A stretch of DNA of 47,910 bases from Oscillospiraceae bacterium (GCA_017457285.1 JAFTHT010000046.1:1-47910), one strand, 5' to 3'. Positions 16,315-23,454 are shown, numbered from the stretch's first letter. Translations and numbers: made by a program. Notes: a model not told the origin generated them from the letters alone.

Positions 16315-17103
16315 TCAATCCTTTCTGAAAATGTCCAATGTGTGGTTGGAGTAGCCAACCAAGTCTAAGCGCTCGCAGGTTGCAAAATGGTACAGCAGGA
16401 AAAGCTGGAAAGTGGCTTCGTCCATTTCCGCGAGGGTCTGCCGCATATGATTTGCATACCCATCGGTGGCGAGAAAATGTAGCTGTGTGACATCAAAATG
16501 GCTGCGCAGTTCGTCAATATCCTCCTTGCGATGCAGCTCAAACAGATCCCAAGGCTGAGAAAAGGTTTCAAATGTCACCGGGTCAAGCATACACTTGTCG
16601 ATGATATTGTGTATCTGCCCCTGACGGAAACCATACAGCACAATGGAAGCATCCCCCATGCAGTAGGCAGCGAACACAAGACCACCCTTCCTCGTTACCC
16701 GAATCGCCTCCGAAAGAGCCTGCAATTTATCTTCCTCCGTGAACAGGTGATACATAGGACCGAGGATCAGTGTCATATCGTAGGTGTCGTCCGCAAAAGC
16801 CGAAAGATCCTTTGCGTTTCCTTGGGTAACGGTGATGTCTTCACCGGGCTGTGTATTGTGCTTGAAAATCTCGATATTGTGCTCCACCAGTTCCACAGCA
16901 TCTACCCGGTATCCCTGCCGTGCCAAAGCGTGGCTGTACCGGCCTGTGGCGGCACCGATTTCCAGAATGCGCATCCCGGGGCGAAGATACTTCTCAATAT
17001 AGCGCATGGTGGTCAGGTATTCTACCATGCCATATCGGGAGGATAAGCGGTTATCCTCGTCGTAATTCTCGTAGAACTGGCTCAAAATATTCTGTGTTTC
17101 CAT
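16315..17103 (-). CDS. Class I SAM-dependent methyltransferase
   Basis: The 262-residue protein has motif I ILEIGAATGRYSHALA (near residues 50-65), motif II DAVELVEHNIE, and the motif IV-like LILGPMYHLF, followed by VTRKGGLVF. ATG 17103 gives 7-nt spacing to GGAGG; the ATG one codon earlier is too close. The gene is preceded by a promoter, a 30-codon leader and a terminator that can be disrupted by the leader RNA. That arrangement is typical of genes induced by ribosome-targeting drugs, so resistance-type modification is possible, though the target (rRNA, drug or small molecule) is unknown. A remnant of its C-terminus occurs at 38790-38840. Confidence 0.88.
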   Translation of the reverse strand: METQNILSQFYENYDEDNRLSSRYGMVEYLTTMRYIEKYLRPGMRILEIGAATGRYSHALARQGYRVDAVELVEHNIEIFKHNTQPGEDITVTQGNAKDLSAFADDTYDMTLILGPMYHLFTEEDKLQALSEAIRVTRKGGLVFAAYCMGDASIVLYGFRQGQIHNIIDKCMLDPVTFETFSQPWDLFELHRKEDIDELRSHFDVTQLHFLATDGYANHMRQTLAEMDEATFQLFLLYHFATCERLDLVGYSNHTLDIFRKD

Positions 17104-17115
17104 CATTTTACCTCC

Positions 17116-17160
17116 AAAAAGCAAAAAGTGCAAGCCGATCAAAACGCTTCGGCTTGCACT
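17116..17160 (-). terminator. Attenuator terminator in the methyltransferase leader
   Basis: On the minus strand a perfect 12-bp stem AGTGCAAGCCGA/TCGGCTTGCACT (17149-17160 with 17127-17138) is followed by TTTTTGCTTTTT and then the ribosome site. The leader segment GGCTTACATTG (17208-17218) can pair with the 5' arm of this stem at 10 of 11 positions, which would prevent termination. Confidence 0.75.
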
Positions 17161-17192
17161 GCATCTTTTTATAGAATCCCTATGAGATTATC

Positions 17193-17285
17193 CTAAAAAG
17201 AGTATGACAATGTAAGCCCGTTACGATACCACAGCATAGGGGTAACGGACTGGTTGCGATATGCATTAAAGCAAATGCCGAACAT
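17193..17285 (-). CDS. 30-residue leader peptide of the methyltransferase operon
   Basis: An ATG with AAAGGAG 7 nt upstream opens a 30-codon frame starting MFGICFNAYRNQ and ending GLTLSYSF before TAG. It lies 30 bp downstream of a consensus promoter and 33 bp upstream of the terminator stem. Codons for NGLTL coincide with the antiterminator strand. A second hairpin CCGTTAC/GTAACGG (17218-17248) and a CCCTATG/CATAGGG pairing (inside codons 16-17 and after the stop) offer further alternatives. Ribosome stalling on this peptide would decide which fold forms. Reading is from sequence; induction is inference. Confidence 0.65.
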   Translation of the reverse strand: MFGICFNAYRNQSVTPMLWYRNGLTLSYSF

Positions 17286-17314
17286 TGTCAATTCTCCTTT
17301 CAGGATTTTCGCAA

Positions 17315-17343
17315 ATTCTACCATACCCCAACCTTTTTGTCAA
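17315..17343 (-). promoter_or_regulatory. Consensus promoter of the attenuated methyltransferase operon
   Basis: TTGACA (17338-17343) and TAGAAT (17315-17320) are separated by exactly 17 bp on the minus strand. Transcription would begin about 20 bp before the leader peptide start. Confidence 0.8.
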
Positions 17344-17403
17344 GGAAGAAGCGTTCAATAAATTGGAATTGGTAGAACAGACAAACTGAAATTTTCGTCT
17401 GTT

Positions 17404-18063
17404 CTACGTATTTCGTTTACAATCTTTCTTTTGAAGAAATTTTCTTTTCCAAAGAGACCCTATTCCAATACCACAAATGGATACAATAATGCCTACCACC
17501 ATATACATAAGATTAGGAAATCGGAAGGTAAAAGTGGCTGTGCCCATTTCCTCTACAAATTCCGTATATGGAACTGTAAGAAATGTAATGGCTGCACCTA
17601 TAACACAAAACCAGTTACCTTTTCCCCAGTAGTCATTCTTTGCCACTGTTAATGTTGATACAAGTAAAAGGAGAGGTAATAATATCCATCTAAAAATGAT
17701 ATCAAGTTCCGAAGTGATAGGTTCCCTTTTATTCCAAAAAACAATCATTGCCACAACCCATATGATAAAATAGGCAGAAAGTATTATAATCTTTCCTAAA
17801 TTTCTTTTTGCCTTAACCATGTTTGTGCTCTCTTCCAAAAATTCTTGATAAGTCTGATTCATTGATTTTTCCTCCTTGAGTAGGTGGTCAAGACTTACAG
17901 AATAGATGTCGCTCATTTTTATGACACTAACAATATCGGGATAAAACTTATTATTCTCCCAATTCGAGATAGTCTGTCTACTAACATCAAGTAACTCGGC
18001 CGCTTGTTCTTGAGTTATTCCTTTTTCGTTTCGTGCATTTTTGAGCTTACTTCCTATTTTCAT
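17404..18063 (-). CDS. XRE-type regulator with membrane domain
   Basis: The 219-residue protein has an N-terminal Cro/C1 helix-turn-helix (residues 5-60, with ITQEQAAELLDVSRQTISNWE) and a linker. Four hydrophobic segments follow (about 95-112, 124-141, 152-170 and 183-202) and a basic tail (KRKFLQKKDCKRN). Membrane-tethered XRE proteins of this size are common in Firmicutes, often next to transporters they control; no such partner is adjacent. The gene is markedly AT-rich compared with the host genes. Signal and targets are unknown. Confidence 0.85.
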   Translation of the reverse strand: MKIGSKLKNARNEKGITQEQAAELLDVSRQTISNWENNKFYPDIVSVIKMSDIYSVSLDHLLKEEKSMNQTYQEFLEESTNMVKAKRNLGKIIILSAYFIIWVVAMIVFWNKREPITSELDIIFRWILLPLLLLVSTLTVAKNDYWGKGNWFCVIGAAITFLTVPYTEFVEEMGTATFTFRFPNLMYMVVGIIVSICGIGIGSLWKRKFLQKKDCKRNT

Positions 18064-18206
18064 ATTCTATCCACCTTATTTTATTTTTGCTTCTATTTGA
18101 AGCATACTCAATATACAAAATCTATGAATATTTTTCTATCAATTTGCTTTTACATTACGAAAAAAACATGTAAAAATCCTTTTACAATGCCCTAAAACAT
18201 CAATTC

Positions 18207-18300
18207 CACTGTCCTACAAATTCAAGTTTATCTAACTGTATTATACTGCAAAACAATTGCCTGTCAATTACGCAAAAGAGCCGGGACGATGCCCGGCTCA
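18207..18300 (-). promoter_or_regulatory. Repeated terminator-promoter module B
   Basis: Reading the minus strand, GAGCCGGG-N6-CCCGGCTC plus TTTT (18274-18299) terminates the epimerase gene. Then TTGACA (18262-18267) and TATAAT (18240-18245), 16 bp apart, drive onward transcription, followed by GATAAACTTGAATTTG-like sequence. The same terminator plus promoter layout recurs at 19771-19859. The stretch 18064-18206 shows no gene. Confidence 0.75.
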
Positions 18301-18302
18301 GT

Positions 18303-19199
18303 TCAGATTTTGGTGTCGATATATTCCATATACGGTCGACGCATGACGGCATCCCGGTTTTGCCGAAACCATTCGTAGGATTCCTTCAAGCCCTCAGCAA
18401 GGGGCTTTACATCAGGCATCAGCATAGTCTGCCGGGTTACATCCAGATAATAGTCATAGTCATGGAAGCAGAAAAAGGCCCGTTGGGGATGACCTTTCAT
18501 ACTTATTGTTTTCAACTCGGCACCTGCGGCATCATAACAGAGCTTGACCCAATCAGAAATGGTCACAGCATCGGGGTTACCCACATTGTAGATATGCTCC
18601 GCCGGGTGCTTTTCCAGCAGAATCTCAATAAAGCGGCACAGATCCTCCACATGGAAGAACTGCATTTTCATATTGCCGCCGTTGGGGATGTAGAACTTCC
18701 GTCCAGCTTCCGCACATTCAAAGACAAAAGGCTCCCGGTACACACTCTGCATGGGGCCATACAGATACGGAGGGCGCAAGATGTAGGCATTGGGAACTGC
18801 CTTCCGAAGATATTCCTCTGCCGCCAGTTTGTTGGTGCCGTAGATGCCCCAGATAGAATTGGGACCGCAGGTCTGATCTTCCGTAAAGGGCTGGGGATTG
18901 GTTTCCGGGTAAACGGCACTGGAAGAAACCATGATGTAATCTCCGAATTTGCCCAGAGCATTCACCAGATTCTCCACGTGTTCCCGGGTGTAGGCGGTAA
19001 TATCCAATACTGCGTCAAATTCATAACCCTTCAGCTTATCACCCAGATTGTTCCGGTCGCCCTCGATCAGTGTCACATTGGGAATCTGGGGTTTAGAACC
19101 CCGGTTCAGCACATACACAACGTCGCCCTTTTGGGCAAAGTAATTGGCAACAAACCGGCTGACAAACACCGTGCCGCCTGTTACAAGAAATTTTCTCAT
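18303..19199 (-). CDS. NAD-dependent epimerase/dehydratase (extended SDR)
   Basis: The 298-residue protein has an N-terminal Rossmann motif FLVTGGTVFVSRF, where the third glycine of the usual TGGTGFIG pattern is replaced (VFVS). It also has the acidic adenine contact near LIEGDRN, SSSAVYPE, and the catalytic YGTNK (YxxxK, near residue 124). Length fits nucleotide-sugar epimerases or isoflavone-reductase-like enzymes. It is followed immediately by terminator module B and preceded by the NUDIX gene. The substrate is unknown, and the altered glycine motif may weaken cofactor binding. Confidence 0.85.
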   Translation of the reverse strand: MRKFLVTGGTVFVSRFVANYFAQKGDVVYVLNRGSKPQIPNVTLIEGDRNNLGDKLKGYEFDAVLDITAYTREHVENLVNALGKFGDYIMVSSSAVYPETNPQPFTEDQTCGPNSIWGIYGTNKLAAEEYLRKAVPNAYILRPPYLYGPMQSVYREPFVFECAEAGRKFYIPNGGNMKMQFFHVEDLCRFIEILLEKHPAEHIYNVGNPDAVTISDWVKLCYDAAGAELKTISMKGHPQRAFFCFHDYDYYLDVTRQTMLMPDVKPLAEGLKESYEWFRQNRDAVMRRPYMEYIDTKI

Positions 19200-19293
19200 G
19201 ATGATAGCCCCTAAAATTCTGAAAGAAGATTGAGCCTGGATTGGGTTCGGTTCCTTGCAATCAGTAACTGTTTGACATATTCGAATTTAACGG

Positions 19294-19758
19294 TTATACA
19301 CAATATAGGGAATAAGGAGCATGTTTTGTGCTACCTTGATAATCCTTATAGATTAACCCACTATCTTTCGAAATAGCACTTTTAATTAAAATTTTAGTAA
19401 GTTCTGGAACATCATCTCTTGATAATGCTTCGTTCACATCTATCCATAAAACTTCACTGTTTTCATCATGATCAGAACTTGCCTCTCCCGACACATATTC
19501 GGCACGAAATGCAATATACCAATCATGCATATTAAACCTAACACCAATAATGTCCATCGGCTTAACTTCGATTTGAGTTTCTTCCATATATTCACGCACT
19601 AACGCTTCTTGCGGTGTTTCACCAAAATTCACATAACCACCCGGAATGATAAGCATTCCTTTGCCGCCGCCATATGTATGACGTGCAAGCAATACTTTAT
19701 CTTCTTTAATGACTACGCCTGTAACACTTTGTCCCCAATTTGTATTTTCGTTTCCCAT
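19294..19758 (-). CDS. NUDIX hydrolase
   Basis: The 154-residue product has a NUDIX box starting GGYVNFGETPQEALVREYME and continuing ETQIEV; REYMEE supplies metal ligands, though position 22 has Q instead of G. The preceding strand KVLLARHTYGGGKGMLIIP fits the fold. It has its own promoter in module C and GAGG before the ATG. Codon and base use are AT-rich. Substrate is not predictable. Confidence 0.85.
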   Translation of the reverse strand: MGNENTNWGQSVTGVVIKEDKVLLARHTYGGGKGMLIIPGGYVNFGETPQEALVREYMEETQIEVKPMDIIGVRFNMHDWYIAFRAEYVSGEASSDHDENSEVLWIDVNEALSRDDVPELTKILIKSAISKDSGLIYKDYQGSTKHAPYSLYCV

Positions 19759-19770
19759 AGCAAAAACCTC

Positions 19771-19859
19771 ATCAAATTCAAGTTTATCTTACAGAATTAT
19801 AGCACAGACCGATTGATTGTCAATCAATCGTGCAAAAGAGCCGGGACTACTCCCGGCTC
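19771..19859 (-). promoter_or_regulatory. Repeated terminator-promoter module C
   Basis: A minus-strand hairpin GAGCCGGG-N6-CCCGGCTC with TTTT (19834-19859) is followed by TTGACA (19818-19823), a 16-bp spacer, TATAAT (19796-19801), and AAACTTGAATTTG. It closes the remnant gene at 19920 and starts the NUDIX gene, exactly as module B separates the epimerase and the XRE gene. Confidence 0.75.
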
Positions 19860-19919
19860 ACTGCATATTGGCATAAATTACTTTCGCTTCATCTAACGAG
19901 ATGTTACACAATTATGTAA

Positions 19920-20045
19920 TCATCGATTGTATTCCCAATCTGCAATTTTTATGCCCAAAATCTTTTTTGTTGTGACTCGTGCCCATTTATCATTATATAG
20001 GTGAAGGGAAAATTCTTGACGAAATGGAGTGATAAAAGGAAAGGG
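19920..20045 (-). pseudogene. 3' remnant of an unidentified gene
   Basis: The minus strand encodes a plausible C-terminus, about FPFITPFRQEFSLHLYN then KWARVTTKKILGIKIADWEY, ending in TGA just before module C. Upstream the frame passes into the folded RNA region and loses protein character. It is probably the tail of a gene whose front was replaced by the RNA-recombinase unit. I do not recognise the family. Confidence 0.4.
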
Positions 20046-20640
20046 TGTCAGATCATCGCAGTACCGATGATCCGAACCGCCCCAGCACAGCTTTTGCGTT
20101 CTGCTTTTTTGCGAACGCCGATTGGTCACACCAGAGAGCCATTGGTGTGACCAATCAAAAGCGCAGTCTTCGAAACCTTGGGCGATGGGGTCTGAAGATT
20201 GCGTACGTGGGTTTCGACAGCCGCTTTACGCGGCGAATGAAGCGACCATCTCAGTCAGCTCGAGCCGCACAGCCAGTGCGGAAGAGCCCGGCAGAGGTGG
20301 GAGCGTTCTCTATCCGGTGGTTATATTACGTAGTAATATAACCGCCGGAAAAGGAGTTACGTCGATTCCTGCGTGGTTATTTTCTGTCATTGGTCATAGG
20401 AATGATCGGAGAATGACAGCACAATCGCCTACTGTCACGCAAGTGCGACCGGACGTGGTTACGCCACGGTCGCCGAAAGTCGCGGCGAGCTGCGTAATGG
20501 TATTGGTGCTCCTACGGCACCTCCCGATTTTCCGGGGCGCGATGAATTCGCATGTGGGTGAGCCGAGTTGAACACAGAAGGCGGGAGATGCCGCCCGTAA
20601 GTGCCGAGATAACCGCCGGCACAGGCATCGATAATTCAAT
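20041..20640 (+). ncRNA. Large highly structured RNA-like region upstream of a tyrosine recombinase
   Basis: About 600 nt contain at least eleven consecutive strong hairpins. Examples: GATCATCG/CGATGATC (20051-20072); a perfect 13-bp stem GATTGGTCACACC/GGTGTGACCAATC (20120-20156); an 11-bp stem 20161-20204; CCGCAC/GTGCGG inside GCTC/GAGC (20258-20287); a 16-bp stem with GTA loop (20314-20348); CTGTCATT/AATGACAG with an inner stem (20384-20419); GCGACC/GGTCGC (20445-20473); GGTGC/GCACC (20505-20521); GGCGG/CCGCC (20580-20595); GTGCCG/CGGCAC (20601-20622). No convincing protein frame covers it. It runs up to the ribosome site of the recombinase at 20657. A weak upstream promoter is TTGTGA-N18-TATATA (19970-19999). 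I cannot assign it to a known class; ROOL, GOLLD, HEARO or an ORF-less intron should be tested. Confidence 0.6.
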
Positions 20641-20656
20641 ACAGGAGGATATTATC

Positions 20657-21715
20657 ATGTCTCGATCGCATCGTCTTGACATTCTCATGCGGGAAAACGT
20701 TATGAAAAACGAGACGAAAGTCAATGGCCGCTTGAGTAATGAGCAGACCATAAAACCCTATCGCCGGAACATCGACAAATTCTGCGATTGGGCAGAAAAG
20801 GAGCATGGCATCCGCAGGGAGCGGGATGTCGTGAAAAAGGGGTATTCTTATACTTCTCTGATCCAGAAATACGCGGATCATCTGGTAGCTCAGGGTTTGA
20901 AGCCCACCAGCATCCATACATATCTTGCACCCGTGTGCAAGGGACTGGGCGCGGGTATGGAGCAAATCAGCAAACCAAGTCGCCTGTCCAAGGACATCGT
21001 AAAAAACACCAAAGCCCATCAGAACGCCGCTGGGGCGCGGCAGGCGGCAGATCCTTGCAATGCGCGCATCGTACGTTTTGCGGAGGTGGTGACAGTGCGC
21101 CCCAGGGCCATGGCACGGCTGACCGCTGACAATTTAAAAGTGGATGAAAATGGCGACCACATCATCGCTATCCGCGACAAGGGCGGCAAGGAGAGTATCC
21201 AGTTGATCCTGCCTCACGAGGTGGAATTTGTGCGTGATACCCTGACGAAGGACGCAGACGGAAAACCTCTGGAGAAAGGCCAGCGGCCTTTCTCTGCGAA
21301 AGATTTGAAGCAAATTGCCTTTTCCAAATATCGCATTGAACGGGCGCAACGCCTTGAGGCACATTTTGAGAAGAAATTCAACGGATGGATTAATATGCCC
21401 AGCCGCACCCCAGAACAACGCAAAGCTCGTAATACTGCCCGTGCGCAGGCACAGAGAGAAAAGCAGGAATGGGTTGATAAAATCGTGAAGAAATACGCTG
21501 CCGCCCACCCTATGGCAACAAGAACGCAGATTCAGCAATACCGTGCCGATTTAATGCGCCCTTCCAGAATCTATATCCGAGAAGGCAATAAAGAACGCGC
21601 ACTCCAATTGGGCCGCCCGACGGACTATGACCGGGTGGCTGTGCGGATCGCATCGGTGTACGCCTTGTCCCATTGGGAAGATACATCCACGATCCGCAAC
21701 TACCTGACGAAATGA
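20657..21715 (+). CDS. Divergent tyrosine recombinase/integrase
   Basis: The 352-residue protein has an N-terminal core-binding SAM-like domain (LSNEQTIKPYRRNIDKFCDW, residues about 26-45). A catalytic half follows with a box I-like arginine region (VTVRPRAMARLTADNLKVDE), a beta-hairpin lysine (IRDKGGKES), and a C-terminal ALSHWEDTSTIRNYLTK holding the box III histidine and the likely nucleophile tyrosine four residues from the end. The usual HxLRH box II is not clear: the corresponding stretch FSKYRIERAQRLEAHF lacks the first histidine, and a basic insertion of about 70 residues (RKARNTARAQAQREKQEW) follows. AGGAGG lies 8 nt before ATG 20657. It directly follows the folded RNA, with three GC-rich hairpins after its stop. 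Activity is uncertain. Confidence 0.75.
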   Translation: MSRSHRLDILMRENVMKNETKVNGRLSNEQTIKPYRRNIDKFCDWAEKEHGIRRERDVVKKGYSYTSLIQKYADHLVAQGLKPTSIHTYLAPVCKGLGAGMEQISKPSRLSKDIVKNTKAHQNAAGARQAADPCNARIVRFAEVVTVRPRAMARLTADNLKVDENGDHIIAIRDKGGKESIQLILPHEVEFVRDTLTKDADGKPLEKGQRPFSAKDLKQIAFSKYRIERAQRLEAHFEKKFNGWINMPSRTPEQRKARNTARAQAQREKQEWVDKIVKKYAAAHPMATRTQIQQYRADLMRPSRIYIREGNKERALQLGRPTDYDRVAVRIASVYALSHWEDTSTIRNYLTK

Positions 21716-21768
21716 TTCTGCTGTGCAAGTACCCTGGAACTCATAATAATAGTGTACTATCCCAGCAG

Positions 21769-21868
21769 GCCCGGCACCGCCAGTGTCGGGCGGGTGCCCC
21801 GGATGGCTCCCGGGGTGCTGTGCTGGGGGCGGTACATCCTTTCCTCCGCCCCGGGGATACCGGGGCGG
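21769..21868 (+). other. Three consecutive GC-rich hairpins after the recombinase gene
   Basis: GCCCGGCAC/GTGTCGGGC (21769-21791), CCCCGG/CCGGGG (21797-21815) and the 9-bp CCGCCCCGG/CCGGGGCGG (21846-21868) follow one another between the recombinase stop and the ribosome site of the next gene. None has a T run, so they look like structured RNA or processing elements rather than plain terminators. Confidence 0.5.
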
Positions 21869-21899
21869 TTCCTTAAAAAGCAAGAAGGGAGGTAAAACC

Positions 21900-22145
21900 A
21901 TGTTAGATAAATTCTTGCTGCGCCTGTACATTTGGCTTGATGATACCAAGCGGCTGATTACCAGCATCCTTGGGAACAAGCAAGCATCCGCCCAAATCCC
22001 TAAACGCATTCTCGACGAACTGGCTCGATGCTTTCTGCCGGACATAATAGCCTTTTATGAGACCGTAGAGGGTCGTGAAGAGTACGAGGAGTGGAATCTT
22101 GCCCAAACGCAACAAACGCCTCAGAACGCCCCACAGTACCCCTAA
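21900..22145 (+). CDS. Small protein of unknown function (81 residues)
   Basis: The product begins MLDKFLLRLYIWLDDTKRLI and contains RILDELARCFLPDIIAFYE, two amphipathic helices followed by a polar Gln/Pro tail. It has no membrane segment or known motif. GGGAGG lies 8 nt upstream of the ATG, and a strong terminator follows directly, so it is likely expressed. Its place after the recombinase and hairpin array suggests it belongs to the same mobile unit, perhaps as an accessory or excision factor; that role is a guess from position. Confidence 0.6.
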   Translation: MLDKFLLRLYIWLDDTKRLITSILGNKQASAQIPKRILDELARCFLPDIIAFYETVEGREEYEEWNLAQTQQTPQNAPQYP

Positions 22146-22150
22146 AAGCA

Positions 22151-22191
22151 AAATTCCGGTGAGGATTGATCGTTAGTCCTCACCGGAATTT
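22151..22191. terminator. Terminator closing the recombinase-associated transcript
   Basis: A perfect 15-bp stem (22151-22165 with 22177-22191, core TTCCGGTGAGGA) lies 5 bp after the stop codon of the 81-residue gene, with A and T residues on both flanks. Confidence 0.8.
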
Positions 22192-22195
22192 CTCG

Positions 22196-22330
22196 TCAGA
22201 AATAAATAACAAATTGTGAACGGCGAATACATTTATTGCTTCTTCTTTTGTGTGCATTTGGAACAGCTACTATGATCGCTTCGGCTACCAATTCCAGATA
22301 ACCATATTGTTTTTCTTTCTTTTCTGCCAT
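22196..22330 (-). CDS. Possible small basic protein (44 residues)
   Basis: An ATG with GTGAGG 3 nt upstream opens a 44-codon frame starting MAEKKEKQYGYLEL, with a short hydrophobic stretch VAEAIIVAV and a basic tail (HKRRSNKCIRRSQF). It fills an otherwise empty 300-bp interval. Length is short, no family is recognised, and the ribosome site is tight, so support is weak. Confidence 0.3.
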   Translation of the reverse strand: MAEKKEKQYGYLELVAEAIIVAVPNAHKRRSNKCIRRSQFVIYF

Positions 22331-22410
22331 AACCTCACCCCTTTTGTTTTATTATAGCATAAATTTCTTTTAATACATGAAAGGTGTATAATTGCCATGG
22401 TCGGAAAATG

Positions 22411-22439
22411 TTGAATTTGCCATATATTTATGTTATAAT
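22411..22439 (+). promoter_or_regulatory. Promoter of the zinc-ribbon/membrane protein pair
   Basis: TTGAAT and a consensus TATAAT are 17 bp apart. The -10 box ends 22 bp before the ATG at 22462, which has AGGAGG. Confidence 0.7.
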
Positions 22440-22461
22440 AAAAACAAGGAGGGATATACCC

Positions 22462-22749
22462 ATGAAAATAGAAAAAGATCGCTTAGATGCTTATTTGACA
22501 AAAATTCGCGGTGGTGCGTGTCCTTTATGCAGAGGAACACAATGGAGAATTAGTGATAAAGTATTCCAGGTAATGGAGTACGAGCCTGGTGGATTTATTT
22601 TAGGTGGTGCTTCTGTCCCAGTCCTACCATTAACCTGCATGAATTGCGGAAATACATATTTTATAAATGCCCTTGTTTCCAATTTAATGGATACCCCCCA
22701 AAAAAATGACGACTCAATTGCGCCCGTGAAAACACAAGAAAAGGGGTGA
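22462..22749 (+). CDS. Small zinc-ribbon protein of unknown function
   Basis: The 95-residue protein has two CxxC pairs, CPLC near residue 20 and CMNC near residue 59, spaced as in a zinc ribbon, with a hydrophobic beta segment GGFILGGASVPVLPLTC between them. The tail is polar. It is AT-rich and starts with a good ribosome site. Its last bases overlap the ribosome site of the following membrane protein gene, so the two are one operon. Small zinc-ribbon proteins of this kind occur in mobile elements and defence loci of Firmicutes, but I cannot assign a role. Confidence 0.7.
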   Translation: MKIEKDRLDAYLTKIRGGACPLCRGTQWRISDKVFQVMEYEPGGFILGGASVPVLPLTCMNCGNTYFINALVSNLMDTPQKNDDSIAPVKTQEKG

Positions 22750-22754
22750 GTAAA

Positions 22755-23213
22755 ATGAGTACCGGACAGATTTGTTATGAACCTTCCGCTACCCCTGATA
22801 TTTCATCCGTCCCTGGAGAAATAAAAAAAGTAGAGCAAGACGAAACGGTAACGATTAAGCGCCCCACAAATCACAATGAAATCTCGCTGATGGAGAACGA
22901 TTGGGCACTAATTAAAGACAAGGCAAACTCAATTGCTCTAAAACGGAAATTCGATCTTTCTACCGTCATTGCTGGTGCAATTATTCCATATACAATTGAT
23001 ATTATTGCTGATTTCATCAATAAAACAGATCCTAACTATTTCCCTTTGGCTATTTGCATCGTCCTGCTTGTCCTTGTTAAGGTCTTCGCTCGAAAACTCC
23101 CATGGATTGGTGATGACAATATGATAGAAAACAGGGTGCATCTAAATGATCTGAAAAGGAAAATATCGCAAGTAGATGCAGTTGTATATGAAAACGAAAA
23201 GAAAAAAGGCTAA
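22755..23213 (+). CDS. Membrane protein partner of the zinc-ribbon protein
   Basis: The 152-residue product has a polar N-terminus of about 70 residues and two transmembrane segments, LSTVIAGAIIPYTIDIIA near 71-88 and FPLAICIVLLVLVKVFA near 98-114. A charged cytoplasmic-type tail follows (IENRVHLNDLKRKISQVD). ATG 22755 has GGGGTG upstream; a GTG three codons earlier overlaps the previous stop and is less likely. No family is recognised. The two-gene unit of a zinc ribbon and a two-helix membrane protein resembles small toxin or defence pairs only in layout. Confidence 0.65.
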   Translation: MSTGQICYEPSATPDISSVPGEIKKVEQDETVTIKRPTNHNEISLMENDWALIKDKANSIALKRKFDLSTVIAGAIIPYTIDIIADFINKTDPNYFPLAICIVLLVLVKVFARKLPWIGDDNMIENRVHLNDLKRKISQVDAVVYENEKKKG

Positions 23214-23259
23214 TAATCATTGGATAGATTTTAGCTTTTGTCCATAAGGTAGAAAAGCA

Positions 23260-23325
23260 AAAAAGGACTTCCAATTTCGAAAGTTTATGGTAATACCATA
23301 GCTAACGAAAAAGGAGGTCCTTTTT
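23260..23325 (+). promoter_or_regulatory. Hairpin sequestering a ribosome binding site
   Basis: AAAAAGGACTTCC (23260-23272) pairs over 13 bp, with one G-U, to GGAGGTCCTTTTT (23313-23325), burying the AGGAGG of the following frame. The loop contains a second stem TATGGT/ACCATA. It may be a terminator of the upstream operon, a translational switch, or both. Confidence 0.5.
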
Positions 23326-23442
23326 ATGAAAGTTACTATGCGACCGGTAGGGGCACTGCCGAAATCAATAATGCACCGTAAAGCGACCGCTTACTGTCAG
23401 GTCAGTACCCAGCCGGAGATTCAGCGCTACAATTTGGATCAA
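23326..23442 (+). pseudogene. N-terminal remnant of a serine recombinase
   Basis: The first 39 codons read like the start of a resolvase-family recombinase (RKATAYCQVSTQPEIQ, where active members have AYCRVST). The frame then enters a 73-bp repeat and the tRNA region. The arginine next to the nucleophile region is replaced by glutamine and all later domains are missing. It is a fossil at the right edge of the island. Confidence 0.6.
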
Positions 23443-23454
23443 AGCGGAGGAGTG

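Noticed and set aside
20122..20571. 149-codon frame in the folded RNA region
   Set aside because: It has no ribosome site, runs through alternating halves of hairpins and shows no domain, so the region is better explained as structured RNA.
20041..20640. Group II intron
   Set aside because: I found no domain V-like hairpin with a catalytic AGC/GAAA pattern near a 3' boundary and no reverse transcriptase, so I only list it as a class to test.
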